From Pelodera strongyloides (Eukaryota; Nematoda; Chromadorea; Rhabditida; Rhabditidae), in contig JAANDG010000201.1 in assembly GCA_036852015.1 (NCBI GenBank), positions 124,001 to 188,000 on the forward strand: DNA of 64,000 nucleotides. The letters are read 5' to 3'. The position numbers and the translations under genes were made by a program. Numbering within the stretch: position 1 is the stretch's first letter; each line of letters begins with the position of its first letter. Under the pieces are notes generated by a model. The model was not told where the DNA came from, ran no database searches, and saw only the letters and a list, made by a program, of their open reading frames with translations. Shown in pieces: positions 1 through 13,414 of the stretch.

Positions 1-1
1 T

Positions 2-400
2 ATTCTCGAATCAGGTTCCGTTGTATTTAACCCGTACAAGCAGAGAGACAAATTAGCCTTAGAAAGAATTCAACGAATGTTTACCAAGCGTGTTTTTATG
101 CGATCTCATTTACTTAGATATGCTGATACGCCCCCTCCCAGTGTAAGAAATGACGCTTTGAAATTAGATTTACTTGTGAATCGTAGAAAAAGAGCAGATG
201 CTAAAATGCTACGAAAAATTTTAGCTGGGAAATGTGGTGCGAGCTTGCAGAGAATGTTCAAGTTCAGACCCTTTGCTTACTCTTCCCGTAGGGGCAGGAG
301 TAGGATCGTTATTCCCAGAGCAACTAAAATGGTTCGTAGGCATTCATTTGTACATAGAACTTCTATTATGATTGAGGAAACTCCGCACTTAGCTTCATAG
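2..400 (+). pseudogene. C-terminal fragment of a CR1/jockey-like LINE reverse transcriptase
   Basis: The open frame is already running at the window edge and ends at the stop at 398-400. It reads like the extreme C-terminus of non-LTR retrotransposon ORF2: a stretch equivalent to 'SVVFNPYKQRDKLALERIQ', then 'MFTKRVF', then a basic region rich in R and K. That is the usual 'W-S-P-Y...K-D...E..Q..FTKR' tail after the polymerase domain. Only about 130 residues lie in the window, so whether the element is intact upstream cannot be seen. About 125 bp of 3' UTR follow, ending in an ATT-type simple repeat, the expected 3' terminus of this kind of LINE. Family assignment rests on the tail motif only. 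Confidence 0.75.
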
Positions 401-523
401 ATTTCTGTATAATGTGTCACTTTATTTATTCTTCATTTTTGTATTTGTGCTACTGTTGACTGTTGCTTTACTCGACAAAACTGTACGTTGCATATATTTT
501 TCTCATGAATTTTATGTGTGCGT

Positions 524-545
524 AATAAATTATTATTATTATTAT
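524..545 (+). repeat. LINE 3'-terminal (ATT)n tail
   Basis: An AATAAA-like hexamer runs straight into about six ATT units, immediately downstream of the LINE fragment. CR1-type elements end in short tandem repeats rather than poly(A), so this marks the element's 3' boundary. A similar tail is seen at 45152-45169. Confidence 0.65.
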
Positions 546-3500
546 AGAATGGTGCACACATACTGACGTCATCATGTGTGTGTCACATGCTTCCTTGTAA
601 TACAAACTACAAAATGGTTCGTGTTATCACGCCCCGCAACTGTGATTTGATGGAGCGATGCGTTCGCGAACTGATAAGAGGAGATGCTGAACTATTCACT
701 TCAGAATTTATGTTGGATGTCAGAGGTCATCAGCATGAAATTCCCACTCATTTATGTGTCTAAACATTGTTTTGTGGCTCTGAATAAGTTTCGATATTAT
801 CATCAATCAAGCATTCATTATGCGCAAAGGAACTCCTTAAAATAAATCCTTTAATTTGCATAATTTGGCTAAGAAAATATCAACTTCTATTTGTCACTTC
901 AGACTGAGTTATTTCCGTCATATTCCTAGACATTACATGCACAATTAAATTAGTTTGATATTGGTGATCGTAATGTGTAATTTCGCATAGTTTTCTCCTC
1001 CTCATTGTAAGTAAATGCAACTTCTTGTATCCATATTAATGGGGGTTTCCAAGTATGCTGAAAATTTACAGTATTTTGGAATTATGCGAGAACATTTTTT
1101 TTTTCATATTAAATATGCCGGTTAGTGGCAAAATACGGTAGTATTAACGGAAACTCGCTGATTTTTTTGTGATACTTCGAAACCCCATAAAAAGGAGTTT
1201 GAACCACTACGCGATTTTGATGTAAAAAATATGTTAGGTATTTCTTTATGAGCGAAGCTAGCTGAAAACTATGCAATTTTCATTGTACACTGATCGTAAT
1301 TGCATCGAATGCTGCGAAAAATTCAATTTTTGGGTGACCAATACAAATGCAACTAAATGAAGAAGTGCCCGACCGGAATTGATAAACAATTCACATAACC
1401 GCCATTTAATATCCAGTTATCTTTAATTCAGTCATCGGTCGTGAATTGCAAAATTGAATAATAAATAAAAAGGTATTCAGCCGAAGATCGCCTATGTGAA
1501 ATTATTGTTCCGTTTTGTTTCTAAACCGCAAATTTGTACAAAGTTTGCCCTACAAATGTACTAGAAAATAAGGTCAACAATACACGCATGAATAGTTTAT
1601 GAATCCTTTTAATCAAAAACATATTGCGGACATATTTTGAAAACAGTCTGTTTCACAATTTCCCAATAACATAGAAAACTAATATTTTCGATCACTAGTG
1701 TCAGATCAGAAAGGAAGTACTTCTACAAAGGCTGTAAAATTCGGAATAAAAAACTATAGATTCTTCTCACTAACTAACCTTAAATATCGGCCAGAGTCCC
1801 ATATTCTTGATGGTTTCAAATATTCCCTGCACAGAGAAATGAGATTCAAAGTATACCGCCCATTATACTTCCATGTAAGTGTTTTGTTTTAATGTTCATA
1901 ATCCGTCACTGCTGTGTCCCAATACCTGTCATTTGATGTCTTATTGTGACGGAGCTTGTTAGCGAAGCATTTTTTTGTTGTTGGGGAAGTATTCTCCTTT
2001 TTGTGAAATTAATTTCTCAAAATTTTTATTGTCTATTGTCATCATTACCATCTCGCTTCCACCATTTGAATTCCCGCTTTTCTTTCCTCCATACTTTGCA
2101 AGGGCAATTGATTTTGGAAATATCACAAAAATTTCATGAGAACGGTGGTTCCTACTGTTGCTTGACACTACAGAGTTAGCCTGTACGTGTGTACACGTGA
2201 TCAGCTATGGCCTATTATCCAATACATGATTGTGATATCACATCATTTAACTCAACACTATTTCCGGTTGCATTTCCAGTTGGCCATATGAAATGCAACC
2301 AACACCATAGAGAGCTTGATTGACTTTTTTCATAGGATTGTGAGTGGAACCGGCCAATTTTTTGTTGTCAGGTCCTATATTTATGTGTATGTGGCGGGTC
2401 TGAATAAATAAATGAATTTTCCGAATCAAGCAAACAAATTGTGAAATGTGTATTAATATTAATTTCCAATCAAATGTATCGCGAACTGAAACATAGACCA
2501 GAAAGTAGTTGGCGCACAGTTTCATTAACCCGAATGGCTGCACTGGGACTAACTATAAGCATTCAGTACACATCAACCTGTCGTTTTCACGGTCCTCGTT
2601 GAGAATGAAGAGAGAATGCCTTTATAAGTAAATTTCGCGAAAGGTTCTTCCATCCCTTCTCGTTTTCAAACTGACTATAAAAAATAGTATTGTTTAAGTT
2701 TGCTTGCTTGTTAGTTTATTAATCGCCTCACTTTTTCTGTGATTTGTTTCTGATAACAAATCGTTTTTTTTTCTGAATACTCGCAAAATCAACTTATATT
2801 TCTGCCAATAATTCGATGAGAGTCTCATCAATAGTGGAAGTTCACATCTCGCGAAATATTTGGTATTAGGCATATTGTTCGTAGGTATTGACCCTCGTGT
2901 GAAAATTCTCCATTATCCGTTTTTTTTTAAATTTTTGTTTCTTCGTTCGGTTTCTACAAGAACATTTAGTTACTGGTGATATAAGTTATTGTTGGAGAAT
3001 CGTAGTGGTCCTACTGACCACATCCCTTTAACACTATCCATTCCCGTTTTGTCTTCAATTGTCACATTCCTTTGTAAGAACCCTTCAAACTTTGGCTTCG
3101 CTGGTTTCCAAAAAACATGGTAAATATGACATCGTGTACAAGTTATATAGCACCTTAAATTTTAAAACTTACACACAAGATTGTAGGCTTCGGTATCTAG
3201 AAATGTTTCGTCCTGTACTCTCAAAAATTTAAAGTTATATATCGACCAGGGTAAAAACGCACCTAGGTAAAAGAACTGGGGTATTTTTACGAATTACAGT
3301 TAACTAGTAACTAGTCCACCCATAATACGATGAAATCTATTTCCACGCCAGTCGATCCATACAAGCTGTGCAATATTATGATTGGTTATCAGTAGTAAGA
3401 TCAGCTTATAGTACAAACTACATTTGATAAAAGGATAAACGAGCGTGTTAAAGCCGTATCAATAAAATAACATGTTTCGTTGTACCGATAAAATAACACC

Positions 3501-6500
3501 ACAATTAATTTACTCTTTCATTCAGAATTATCAAAAAGGACATTTATTGACTAAACAAGGCCATATCATTGTTTACTCGTTATTCTTAGTGGGATGAGAA
3601 GAAAACACTAAACTAATAGTAATTATGAGGATTCCCTAATTATAATTTAAGCTAATTAATTTTTATTCTATCCATTTGATGGTTTGACTGTGTTCCCAGT
3701 AAAATTACCTGCCTGTACTGTAGCTAGGTAAATGTTGTGAGTGTCTAATTTGAAGCTCTTTATTTATAATATAGATCTGGGGGCCATTTAATAATACTTC
3801 CTTTTTGCATGATTAGATTGATGTGAACAGTATGAATAATATACGTTGTTGCTATGAATTTCTAATATTCGCTTTGCTAGCGGGCTGTTATTAGTTATTA
3901 GAGTGAAGAGTACAGCAGGAACCAAATATAAACTAGCCGTACAGGTAGGATACTATTTTAAACAAACGGATTGGCCTCGATGTGCACCCACAAAATGCAA
4001 CAAAAAGTTCGTGGGGTCATTAAAAGTATGTATTATAGATGTGACGTAATCCATTTGATTTTCATAAAATGCCAGTGTGGCCCATATTAGGAAACAGTAA
4101 ATAGCACGTGGATGTTTGAGTATATATATGATCCTCGCATATCCCTTCCCTGAATGGGCAACCCCTCTTGTTGACCGGCGACTACTCGAACTAGCATTGC
4201 ACTACTACTTTTCGATATTACTGCTCTGTTTTTCAATCGTGATGTTTCAAAATATGAGCACTGCGTTTGAAAACTGATCGTTTTCTCGCGCAGTTCATTT
4301 ACAAGGCTGATTGAAAAGTTTTCTTCCTTAGCTTTTTGGTTAAGAACACCAAAATTCTTTCTTTACCAAACTCGACGAGTTCGCGTTTTGTTGATGGAAC
4401 GTGACTGATCTATTATTTTCTGCAATTATGAGCACACATATTTAGCAGCATTCCACAATTCCATTTAGCAGATAAGTTCAAGGAAAAATCTTAAACGATC
4501 GGTAACAAACCGATTTGTTGTAATTTTAAACGACTAAACTTCATGACTGATCAGCAATTCGCCAAAGGACTGCGCTTTTTGTGCGGGTTCGGAAACAGCG
4601 AGAGGTTCCCTGTTTAGAGCAATCAATCTCTCAACTATCCCCTTATTTTTTCATGATTATGGAACTGTTCGTGAAGTTGGTACAGTTTGGTGCACGCTAC
4701 GACACAGTACCTATAGATTACTAGCAAACTCACTAGCAAACTTAAATGAACAGAACAGTAGAGAATAGTAGTGAGTTTCCCCAAACTCTCCAATCACTGA
4801 GTTGAGTATGATATCCTAATACTCGCATGCTGCCTTTTTGTTGGGTGCAATCGAACTGATATTCGGCTTCGATGATGAATTGTGTAAAGTTTTCCGTGTT
4901 TTATTCTTCAGTGCAAGCTTGCAGCTCCCTTTCCCAGTTGATAAAAGATGAAAGTTTCGGAATGATAAAACTGTCACCACAGCCACAAATCAATGCTTTC
5001 TTTTTGTTTTGTTTTGAAATAGACAGCCAGTGCGGAACAATAGCCTGTTATGCTATTACACTATGGCAATGATGACCTTGATCGCCCAGCCGCTTACTTT
5101 TCCTGTTGACGTTGCCAACGATCAAAAGAACTGTGGAATCACATATTTGATCGGGAAAACTACTATATGCGTTCGTTCTCGAGATGGAATAAAACAGGAT
5201 GATTTCCCTAATCTCACTATAGAGTCTTCGGTTGTTACAATTTAAACTTTTCATTGTTTTTATCTGAGAAATTTTCCATCGATCCATGCTCGCAACCCAT
5301 TTAGACTTCCGGTGTATTTCCGCATCATCTTCTAATAGCAATCCTTCTCTTTTTTTATCTTCGTTTGGATAAGATAATGAATGATGAAGAAGAGACGTTT
5401 CCAATTTGAGACCTATTCCTTGTTTTCTGAAATAGTTGATCTGCCAGAGTTTGGCGATCAAAATGATGCGGCTTGACGTGTACGCTGCACGCATATGATC
5501 ATACATACAGTACGACTAAAGGGGGCGTTTGAAGAGTGTAGAGAGAGGAGAGAGAGAGAGGTGATTGGATGATGACCAGGAAGAACGTTCATTTCCTAGA
5601 GGGAGTTTAGGAGATGATCAAGACAAAGGGGAGTGGATATGGGAGAAGATGAGAGCACGGAGATGATAGAAGCGTGATGAGCGCGTGCTAGGGAAGCGAT
5701 ACGGTTTGTGTCTCTGGTAAAATGGATCGACCGTCTAATCGGCACTCCCTGTCTTTATATAGTTTCCCCTCCCCCTTATTAGACGACAATTGCTATCTTT
5801 TCCTCGAAACAGCCCCCCAATCGTGATCGATTCATTGATTGTTTGAACAACATTAAGGTGCACTCATGATGCATACATGCAATTTCTTGTCCAGAAATTT
5901 AGATACCTTCTTGTAGAGTTGAGAAAAATTTTGTTCATTGACACCGTATATTCGTCCATCTGCTACGAAGTATGCTACTACACAATATGCGTAATTCGTA
6001 ACGAATTCATGGAACATAGCACTTTGCACCCTAACCGATGCAAGCTTTTCGGTGCACTGCGTACAGCTTGACCCTGCAACGTATTGCGCTGTCAGCACCG
6101 CTTAGTGAATTGTGTTTCTGTCGGGCGTCCGCATAGCCAAAAAAAAGGGTCAAACGAAATTTCCAGGAAATGATATATTGATGCTCAAAAAAAAACGCAA
6201 GTGTTCACGTGAATTAATATATTTTCGCTTTTATTTGCGTGGAAAATCGTCATACCTTCCTATATTGATCTAACTTATCTTATTTTTCGTGAACACGTCC
6301 AAGTACGTAATGCATGTGCTGTTGTGTACTTGTTACGTTTGCTGCAGTTATACTGTTTCATGAAGGTAGTAAAGAAATAAAAACCACAGGTACTGCCGCG
6401 AGATGCTATTTAATTCGTGGGCATACTGTGGATTTTTTGGCAAGTGTTTCTTAGTGTTTACTTTTTAGGCTTATGACCATCACTATATGAATCAAGTTCA

Positions 6501-8549
6501 CTTTCGTTTTGGTGAGTGCTGCTACACTAGCATTGAACTTGCATCAATTGTCTAATACGTTCAAAGAAGGAAGTCGAAAAATATCTAGTTTGTTGCTCAA
6601 AGTACTGATTCGCTGTAATTGGTGATCGAAATCTAATCAAATTGGGAAAATGTTAACAAGGCGAAAAAGCGGCCGTACCTGCACTTCGTTTCCGTTACCC
6701 GTGGTGGAAAGGGCGGTAGTCTTGTCTATACTATACATGTTGGTTTTGTCCATTCAAAGCTTTAATTAGTTGACTGGTCAAGAATCCGAAAGCCAGCAGT
6801 TGCACTCTCGTACTTGAAATTATATTTTATTTAAAATGTTGATCATCGATGCCGTTATGAAATAGCGGAACGCAGAATGAATAATATTTCCTAGCAATCT
6901 CTGAATTTTGGTTTCTGCCTTTATTTCATTAGATTCTAACCTAACGTTTTGCTTTCATCTCCATACATGCATTAGTACCTATATCTCAGTTACTTATTGC
7001 TAGAAAGGTGTACGCCCATTAAACTTTCTTTTGTATTGTTATTCTGCAGATTTCACAGTCCAAAAAAGTATATTTTTAAACGATCTGCTGCGGATAACGT
7101 CCGCTTATATCACGTGCCAATTGAGTTCGAGAGTTATTTGCCAACTTTGACCACCAATATTTAGACGCCTCGTTGTGGAGCGCGGGTAGTAGCAAATTGC
7201 CCTATTACACAAAGTGTGAGGCAGGGCGGTGCACGAGCTTGCTCCGTTGCGTTTAACGCGCTTTGCGCTGATCAGAAACCAGTGACGATTAAATGGCTAT
7301 TCAACTATGCGCTACAGTATGCATAAAACTCAATTGCCACTTTACTCGACCTTTATTTGTTTGGCATGATATTGGTAACAAGTGTATATTTCTCATATTG
7401 TGTCACCTTTCTTAAGTAACGCTTCAAAATAGAGGAGTGGTCCACATAGTTCTTGGAGTAGCTGGCGGTCGGTGGTCTCTCTACCGCAACATTTATCGCT
7501 CTCGCATGTTTTCGTAGACAATAGATAAAGAAATCTCAGTGATCAAACACTTTTTCTCATTTGTTAATGAAATCCGTCGATGAACAGCTATTTGTGGACA
7601 ACTTATTAAGCATGACTCACACTGTCCATACGTCCTTACAGGTTTTCAGAATGAGACTGATAAATAGGCTAATGGTAAGAGACATCGTCGGCACTTTCTA
7701 ACCGTCGCCACAGATTACGGTCGAAAAGACGAACTCGATCTCATTTTGCTCCCATTGTGTAGGTGGACGAAAGAATACTGTCGGAAACGAGCCTTTTTGG
7801 TTCAGCATTTCCTCCAAATCATCTTTTTTATCACCAATTCACCCAGTTGTATTGATTTCAATCTCTTCATTTTTATCGTCATACAATTATTAGGAAAGCT
7901 TGTTGCAATTACCCAACACCTTGGTTCACCGATACCCATATTGTCTTGTGAGACGATTACCCCAGGCCACCCACTCTTTTATCGATTCAATTCAACCGGT
8001 TATTTCAACCCACGCATTGAATATAAACATGATTTCATGTGGGCAACAATGAGGTTGTGCTGTTATTGATATAAGGGGAGTAACTTTCCATTTGTTTACT
8101 CCTATAGCACGTCTTATCAAACGGTGAAAAATCACTGTATGTGACGGTCCTCAGAGAAACGGTTCTAGTTATCTAGACGACTGGTTTTCGAGTGTACCCA
8201 CAGAATTCTACACCGAATACCCAAAATTATGGTTTATAGTCCGAGAAAATAAAATACTTTCTTTGTAATCGTTGAAAGTTTACACAATTTAACGCCCTTT
8301 GAAATTATGCTGATTATGGTCTTGTGTTTGAATATCAAATGCAATTTTTTGTTAACAATTGTACTCATATAAATAAACGTAAACTGGATTAATGTTGCGG
8401 TCTCAATGCTTTTTGATATTCCTTCTGTGAGATTTTTCTGGATTGTTTTCCCCTCCTCTTATAACTTTGTTTTTAGGGAGCGGGTCGGATATATTTCTAC
8501 ATTAGTATAATATAGCGTCCATTTTGATTTGATTATTTCATTGTTTGCA
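546..8549. other. Intergenic spacer, no gene seen
   Basis: AT-rich DNA. The reading frames here are short, lack plausible splice-linked partners and resemble no family I recognise. A purine-rich GA stretch lies around 5540-5600. The last part must contain the promoter of the sugar transporter that starts at 8593, but I see no defined element. Confidence 0.5.
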
Positions 8550-8550
8550 G
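8541..8550 (+). promoter_or_regulatory. Candidate trans-splice (SL) acceptor for the sugar transporter
   Basis: A pyrimidine-rich TTGTTTGCAG lies 42 bases before the first ATG of the transporter, with no ATG between. In nematodes such an unpaired acceptor before the first coding exon usually receives a spliced leader. It could instead be the acceptor of a 5' UTR intron. Confidence 0.4.
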
Positions 8551-8592
8551 ACCCGGCTGTCGCGAGGCTGTCCGTGTTTGGTAGGTAATTGG

Positions 8593-11500
8593 ATGGTGAC
8601 CAGCATACGTCTTTATCTGCTCGCTGCGGTTATATCATTCTGCTCCAACTGGCAGTTTGCATTTCAGGCATGTCTTTTTTACTAGCGTGATAGCTGCACT
8701 TCACTCTTCCGAATCTGAGGGTAGTGTTCTGGTAGAATGCACCTCGTTTGATTTCACCATTGTTCAATTGCGAAAAATGTCTGCTAATACTCCGTATTTA
8801 GATCACGTATGTAAATACGTCCGTCAAGACTTTCTACGACCTCGCCGATAAAGCATACCAGAACTTCAAAGGATGTGAACGAACAAGTGACAGGTGGGTG
8901 CGCAGCCGTGTGTCCTTATTGAGCTGAGAAAAAAAACCTTTGACTTGTTTTGTTTTGTAATATCCGGGGATATTTAAATATTTATGCCGCGTAATTGTAT
9001 AAAATAAGTTTGAAACCTAATCAGTTTCCTGTGGTCGCTTCATACGTCAGTTCGGGGGTATGCTTGTCCCTGATCGAGCAAAACTTGTCATAATGGGGGA
9101 ATGATTAGTGTGACAGATGGGTAGCGAGCGATCAATTGTCTATATTCGTCGCTGAGACCGATGCACTCAGAACGTCATCATCTATTCGCATTTGATCATA
9201 AAATGATATCCTTTTCAACATATTGAGCTTTTTGTAAGTGTTACAAAGAAAACAACACCTGAACCTTGACGTCAAGACCAGTATCGATCTTTGTCGCTCT
9301 CGATACTTGATCGTTCTTTTTAAGCAAAGTGCATTTCGAAATGATAATCACGATCCTCCTTTATTGGTAAACACTACGTGATCTAAGATTTAGAGAAATC
9401 AACGTGTATGTAAGTTACAGTAAACACGGAAAGGGCGATTTGCCAAGAAAAAAAGTGCGTGAACTTTAACTGTAAATATAAAACAAAGAACATATTAACA
9501 CTGTCGTTTACGAATGTATTTCCAAATAGGCAGTAAATATGCAAAACTATCTTTCAGCTGCCATTTGCCCAACGATCAGTGGTCGGAACAATGGAGTACA
9601 ATCGTCTCCAGTTTCTATCCGGGGACGATTGTTGGATTCCTGGCGGTAATATTAAAGAGACAATTAGTACTTACTAATTAATTGATCATTGTATCATTAG
9701 ACTAATTAGCTGATGGTTTTTATGCAAGGCGCCATCGATTGACTAGACGATAGCCAGCAAAGCAGTTTTAGAATTCCGATTTGAAAAAGATCATATCGTC
9801 CAGGTGCCGTTCATCGTTGAGAGAATCGGAGTGAAATCGACGATGGTATCCATGAGTTTCTGTGCTATTGCCGGATGCATTGTGCACTTCTTTGCCTCCT
9901 TCGCTGTGAACAATGGTGAGCGAAACTAAATATTATATTAAGAAGCCCTTCCCTTGATTGGTTGAGTCCTTGATTATTAGTGAGTGTGAAGTGTGATTTC
10001 AGTGCGTTAAGAGTAAAATTTCTGCCCTTTTGTTAATAATTTATTTTCAGAAATTAATATAAGCGAAATCGCTAGAGCATTACATAGTGTATGATGTGGT
10101 TTCCATTTCCATCATTTATAGAAATAATACTTAGTTACTAGAAAAAGAATAGTTAATTTAGTTTGAACGTGTTCTTTTAGAAGCAGTCACACAATTTTTC
10201 AAAACACTGCCTTATGGCATGGGTAAGTACACGTGATGCAGTGTGTATTCGGAAAACTAAAACACACATAACAAACACCTAGACTCGCACGAGTTTGCTT
10301 TTGTGCACTTAACACATGTACTAACACGAAAATTTATGAATGTACTATAAATGTTATCGAATACTGCGTTTCCCTAACTGGAAGAGGGTTTTTCGCAATA
10401 CACTTGCAAATTATGGCGTGCACAATCTTAAGAAGGCATGAACATGTCAGTCACCGGAATAATTACATATTCATTTAGGTGGATTCATGTTTGACTTGAC
10501 CCTGATCATCGGTCGTTTTCTGATTGGATGTCAGTCTGGTACTTCGTTATCACTGCTTCCCCTCTATATTATGGAGATCAGCCCTCTAGCAACTCGGCCC
10601 TTTCTCAACACATTTCAGGTGAGGAGATCAGAGTCTCCTGCTTCGGCTTACATTAGGTATGGATCAGCGCGCTAAAGTTCAATATTTGGAACCTTGATAC
10701 ATTTTTTAGCAAGTTGCGCAAGCGATGGGCACCCTTATTGGACTTTTGATCGGTTCGGAAGCCATTATTCCACTCGGTGAATGGAGATACTTTGTACTGC
10801 AATGGGCCGCTCTTCTGCCCACTCTTTTGTTCGTCATCGTTCTGTCCTTCACACCAGTCACTCCTGTGCAACTACTCAAAGAGGGAAAGGCAATCGATAA
10901 AGGTTGGCCAATTGCATAGGCATAAGAAGCACTTGCATGTTGCAAGGGAAGTGTTTGTTGCTTTGAGGTATCGTTATGTAAGCTGGTTGTATCTATTTAT
11001 TACTCTCCAGTGATGTCGTCACTTCGTTATTATCACGGTGAGACGAGCAACTTGAAGGAGGTGGAGAGTGAAACTGCCCAAGCAACGAACACCAAGTATG
11101 ATAGCACAAAGTGAGTCCGATTGATTAATGAATGCTTGTTCAGCAACAGATATTGTTACAGATCATGTAAATTTGATGGACATTAATGAGGAAGAATAAT
11201 CATAGAATGTATAGATGCATGCTTGAATTTAGACCAAAGGGAATGCCTCGTGCCACTTGGAAGGGTTTCCTGATTGGAGCATGTGCTGCAATGAGTTATT
11301 CATTCACAGCTGACGATCTGATTGATACATTCTCGGCACAGATCTTGCATGTGAGTTTTAGTTGATCAATATTTATTGTATTGTAGAATACATTGAGTAA
11401 ATAAAAAATTAGAGCACTAGTAATAAAGAAATTTTTCATTGTTTGTTTTAGAAATCACCAATGACGAATATTACATCCGCAGGAGATCTAATCGACGACA

Positions 11501-12403
11501 GTGCAGATAGGATATCTGTACTAATGGGAGCCATTCTGTTGATCGGAAGTGTGTCCGGAACTGTTTTGGTACGTTCGCAACTTGAAAGTGCATTACGACA
11601 TTCTTACAATCAAAGATCGTGTGAGTATTGAGACTACCGTCATTGGTGAATGTGATCGTCCATATTAGCTACCCGTTAAATCTACTTACAATTCGTTAGT
11701 GCTTTTCAGATCGATCGCTTCGGGCGCCGGCGTCTGCTGCTCTTTGGTCTTGTCGGATCAGCCTTCTCCAATGCCGTCACCGTGTGGTTTTCAAAAAGCC
11801 CAGTAATTGTAACCCTTGGATTCGCTGCAACCAAACTATTCATTGGTTAGCAATCTAAGCTTCATGAATTTATGCATGCTCTTTCGTTATAAGGGAAGAC
11901 AGACAGTTCTGAAAAGAGAGTTCGGAAAGAAATCCAAAAGTGTTGTATTTTCAGGAGTCGGTGCTGGTGCACCTGCATGGTTCCTCACATCTGAACTCGT
12001 CCATCCCCACTACATGACTCTCCTGCAGTCTCTGTCCACAGGCCTTCTCCTCATGTCAACGGCATTTGCCACCTTCTTCTATCTGCGGCTGGAGTTGTTC
12101 ATTGGAAACTGGAGTTTCTTTGTATTGTCATCGGCGCCAGCGTGCCTCCTCGCATTTGTTTTGTGGTTGTTCCTGCCGGAGACGAAGGTGAGTGAGCAAC
12201 ACAGTGCATTTAACGAGTAATTCGTCTGGAGTTGTTTTAACGGAGCTTCTATCTGCACCGTACATCTACACTTAAGTTAAAGCTCAAGACTATTTTTCCA
12301 GGATCGCACGAATGAAGAAATACAGACGATTCTTGCAAAGACAACGTTCTCTGGTCTCGCAAAGAAAAATACAAAAATATCACCGGTATATGGAAGCCTT
12401 TGA
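8593..12403 (+). CDS. SLC2-like (GLUT family) facilitative sugar transporter, 13 exons, 515 aa
   Basis: Exons: 8593-8667, 8802-8893, 9558-9645, 9804-9915, 10181-10222, 10479-10618, 10710-10902, 11011-11110, 11233-11350, 11452-11568, 11710-11845, 11955-12187, 12302-12403. They sum to 1548 bases with every phase closing. The protein has the 12-helix MFS sugar-porter layout. Signatures: 'ITYVNTS' after helix 1; 'GRFLIGCQSG' (from G148) running to 'PLYIMEISP'; 'IDRFGRRR' (360-367) between helices 8 and 9; 'GAPAWFLTSEL' in helix 10; 'PETK' (479-482) after helix 12. Length is typical for the family. Odd points: the motif after helix 2 reads 'VERIGVKST' instead of RXGRR; the usual PESPR after helix 6 is replaced by 'SFTPVTPVQLL'; intron 1 has a GC donor. 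Family certain; substrate not predictable. Expected in the plasma membrane. Confidence 0.93.
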
Positions 12404-13414
12404 ACTACGGCATAATAGATAAACGAGCTTTTAAGAGGGATTTATTTGAGATTTATGTTTTGTTGTGTAATTTTTATCAGGCGTGTATTTTTGGTAACTA
12501 TCATTTCTTGCATTTATTCGGAAACGTTTACCAGTTTTGGACCAACCCTTCCATAAAGCGGCGCCACTGTGTGCCGCGTTCCCCCAAACATCCGAAGGAA
12601 CATCGGGGTCATTAACCAGCTTTACATTTACTAAACTCTTTCTTTCTATCCATGTATAAGTTGCATCATTACTTCTTATCGTTAGGTAAATAATTAGTCG
12701 ATTGTATGTATAAACTATAAACATGATTACACTCGTAGATCCACCAATGAATTAACATAAGTGTCACTAGGCTCATCAACTTTTCTATATACACGTGAGT
12801 CGTCAATCAATATTGACGAAAATTCAAAATTTCATTTCTAATTTGTTTATTATATTATATGTTTTTTGTTTGCCATTAGAGCACTATCTACGATCAATAC
12901 CACGTCTCTTCATCTTTGTACATAATAAATTGATTGAACTTGTTTTTCGTATTATTGAAGCACTTTATTTGCAGAATAAAGAAAGCTGAGAAAAGATTTG
13001 ACTACAAACATGTGTACAACTAGGCCGAAGTTAGATGCTGCCACGTGCATATGCAGTGGCAGTCTAACAAGAGATAGGCAGATTAATAAAAGCTAATAAC
13101 ATCAATAACATGAGTTAAATTAGACTGAAAATGCCGTTGTATATATTTAAAAACAATACAAAAATGTACTACTCGAAAAACAAATTGAAGCTGAAAGTGC
13201 CAACGAAAAGTGTTATGACACACAAAATAGCGATAGCTCTAACACCATTACAGCGCATACCAGCCAGGTACATAGTTCCACGGTGCCTGCTGTGCATAAA
13301 TAGTTTACCGATGGGACATCGATATTATGCTACGTCTACCATATGTATCCAGGAAGGATCAATTATTCATCAAAATTAGTAAATTCAGTTGAAAACTTTA
13401 GTTAATGACAATAA
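12404..13414. other. Convergent 3' spacer between sugar transporter and lev-9-like gene
   Basis: The transporter (+) stops at 12403 and the lev-9-like gene (-) stops at 13415. The AT-rich spacer should hold both 3' UTRs. No additional coding exon is convincing. Confidence 0.6.
12964..12980. terminator. Back-to-back poly(A) signals for two convergent genes
   Basis: TTTATT at 12964-12969 is AATAAA on the minus strand, and AATAAA at 12975-12980 is on the plus strand, five bases apart. They lie about 570 bases past the transporter stop and 450 bases past the lev-9-like stop. Use of either signal is inference. Confidence 0.35.

Noticed and set aside
10653..11013. Several frames on both strands around the transporter exon 7
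   Set aside because: Shadows of the coding exon in other frames; they lack the family motifs.
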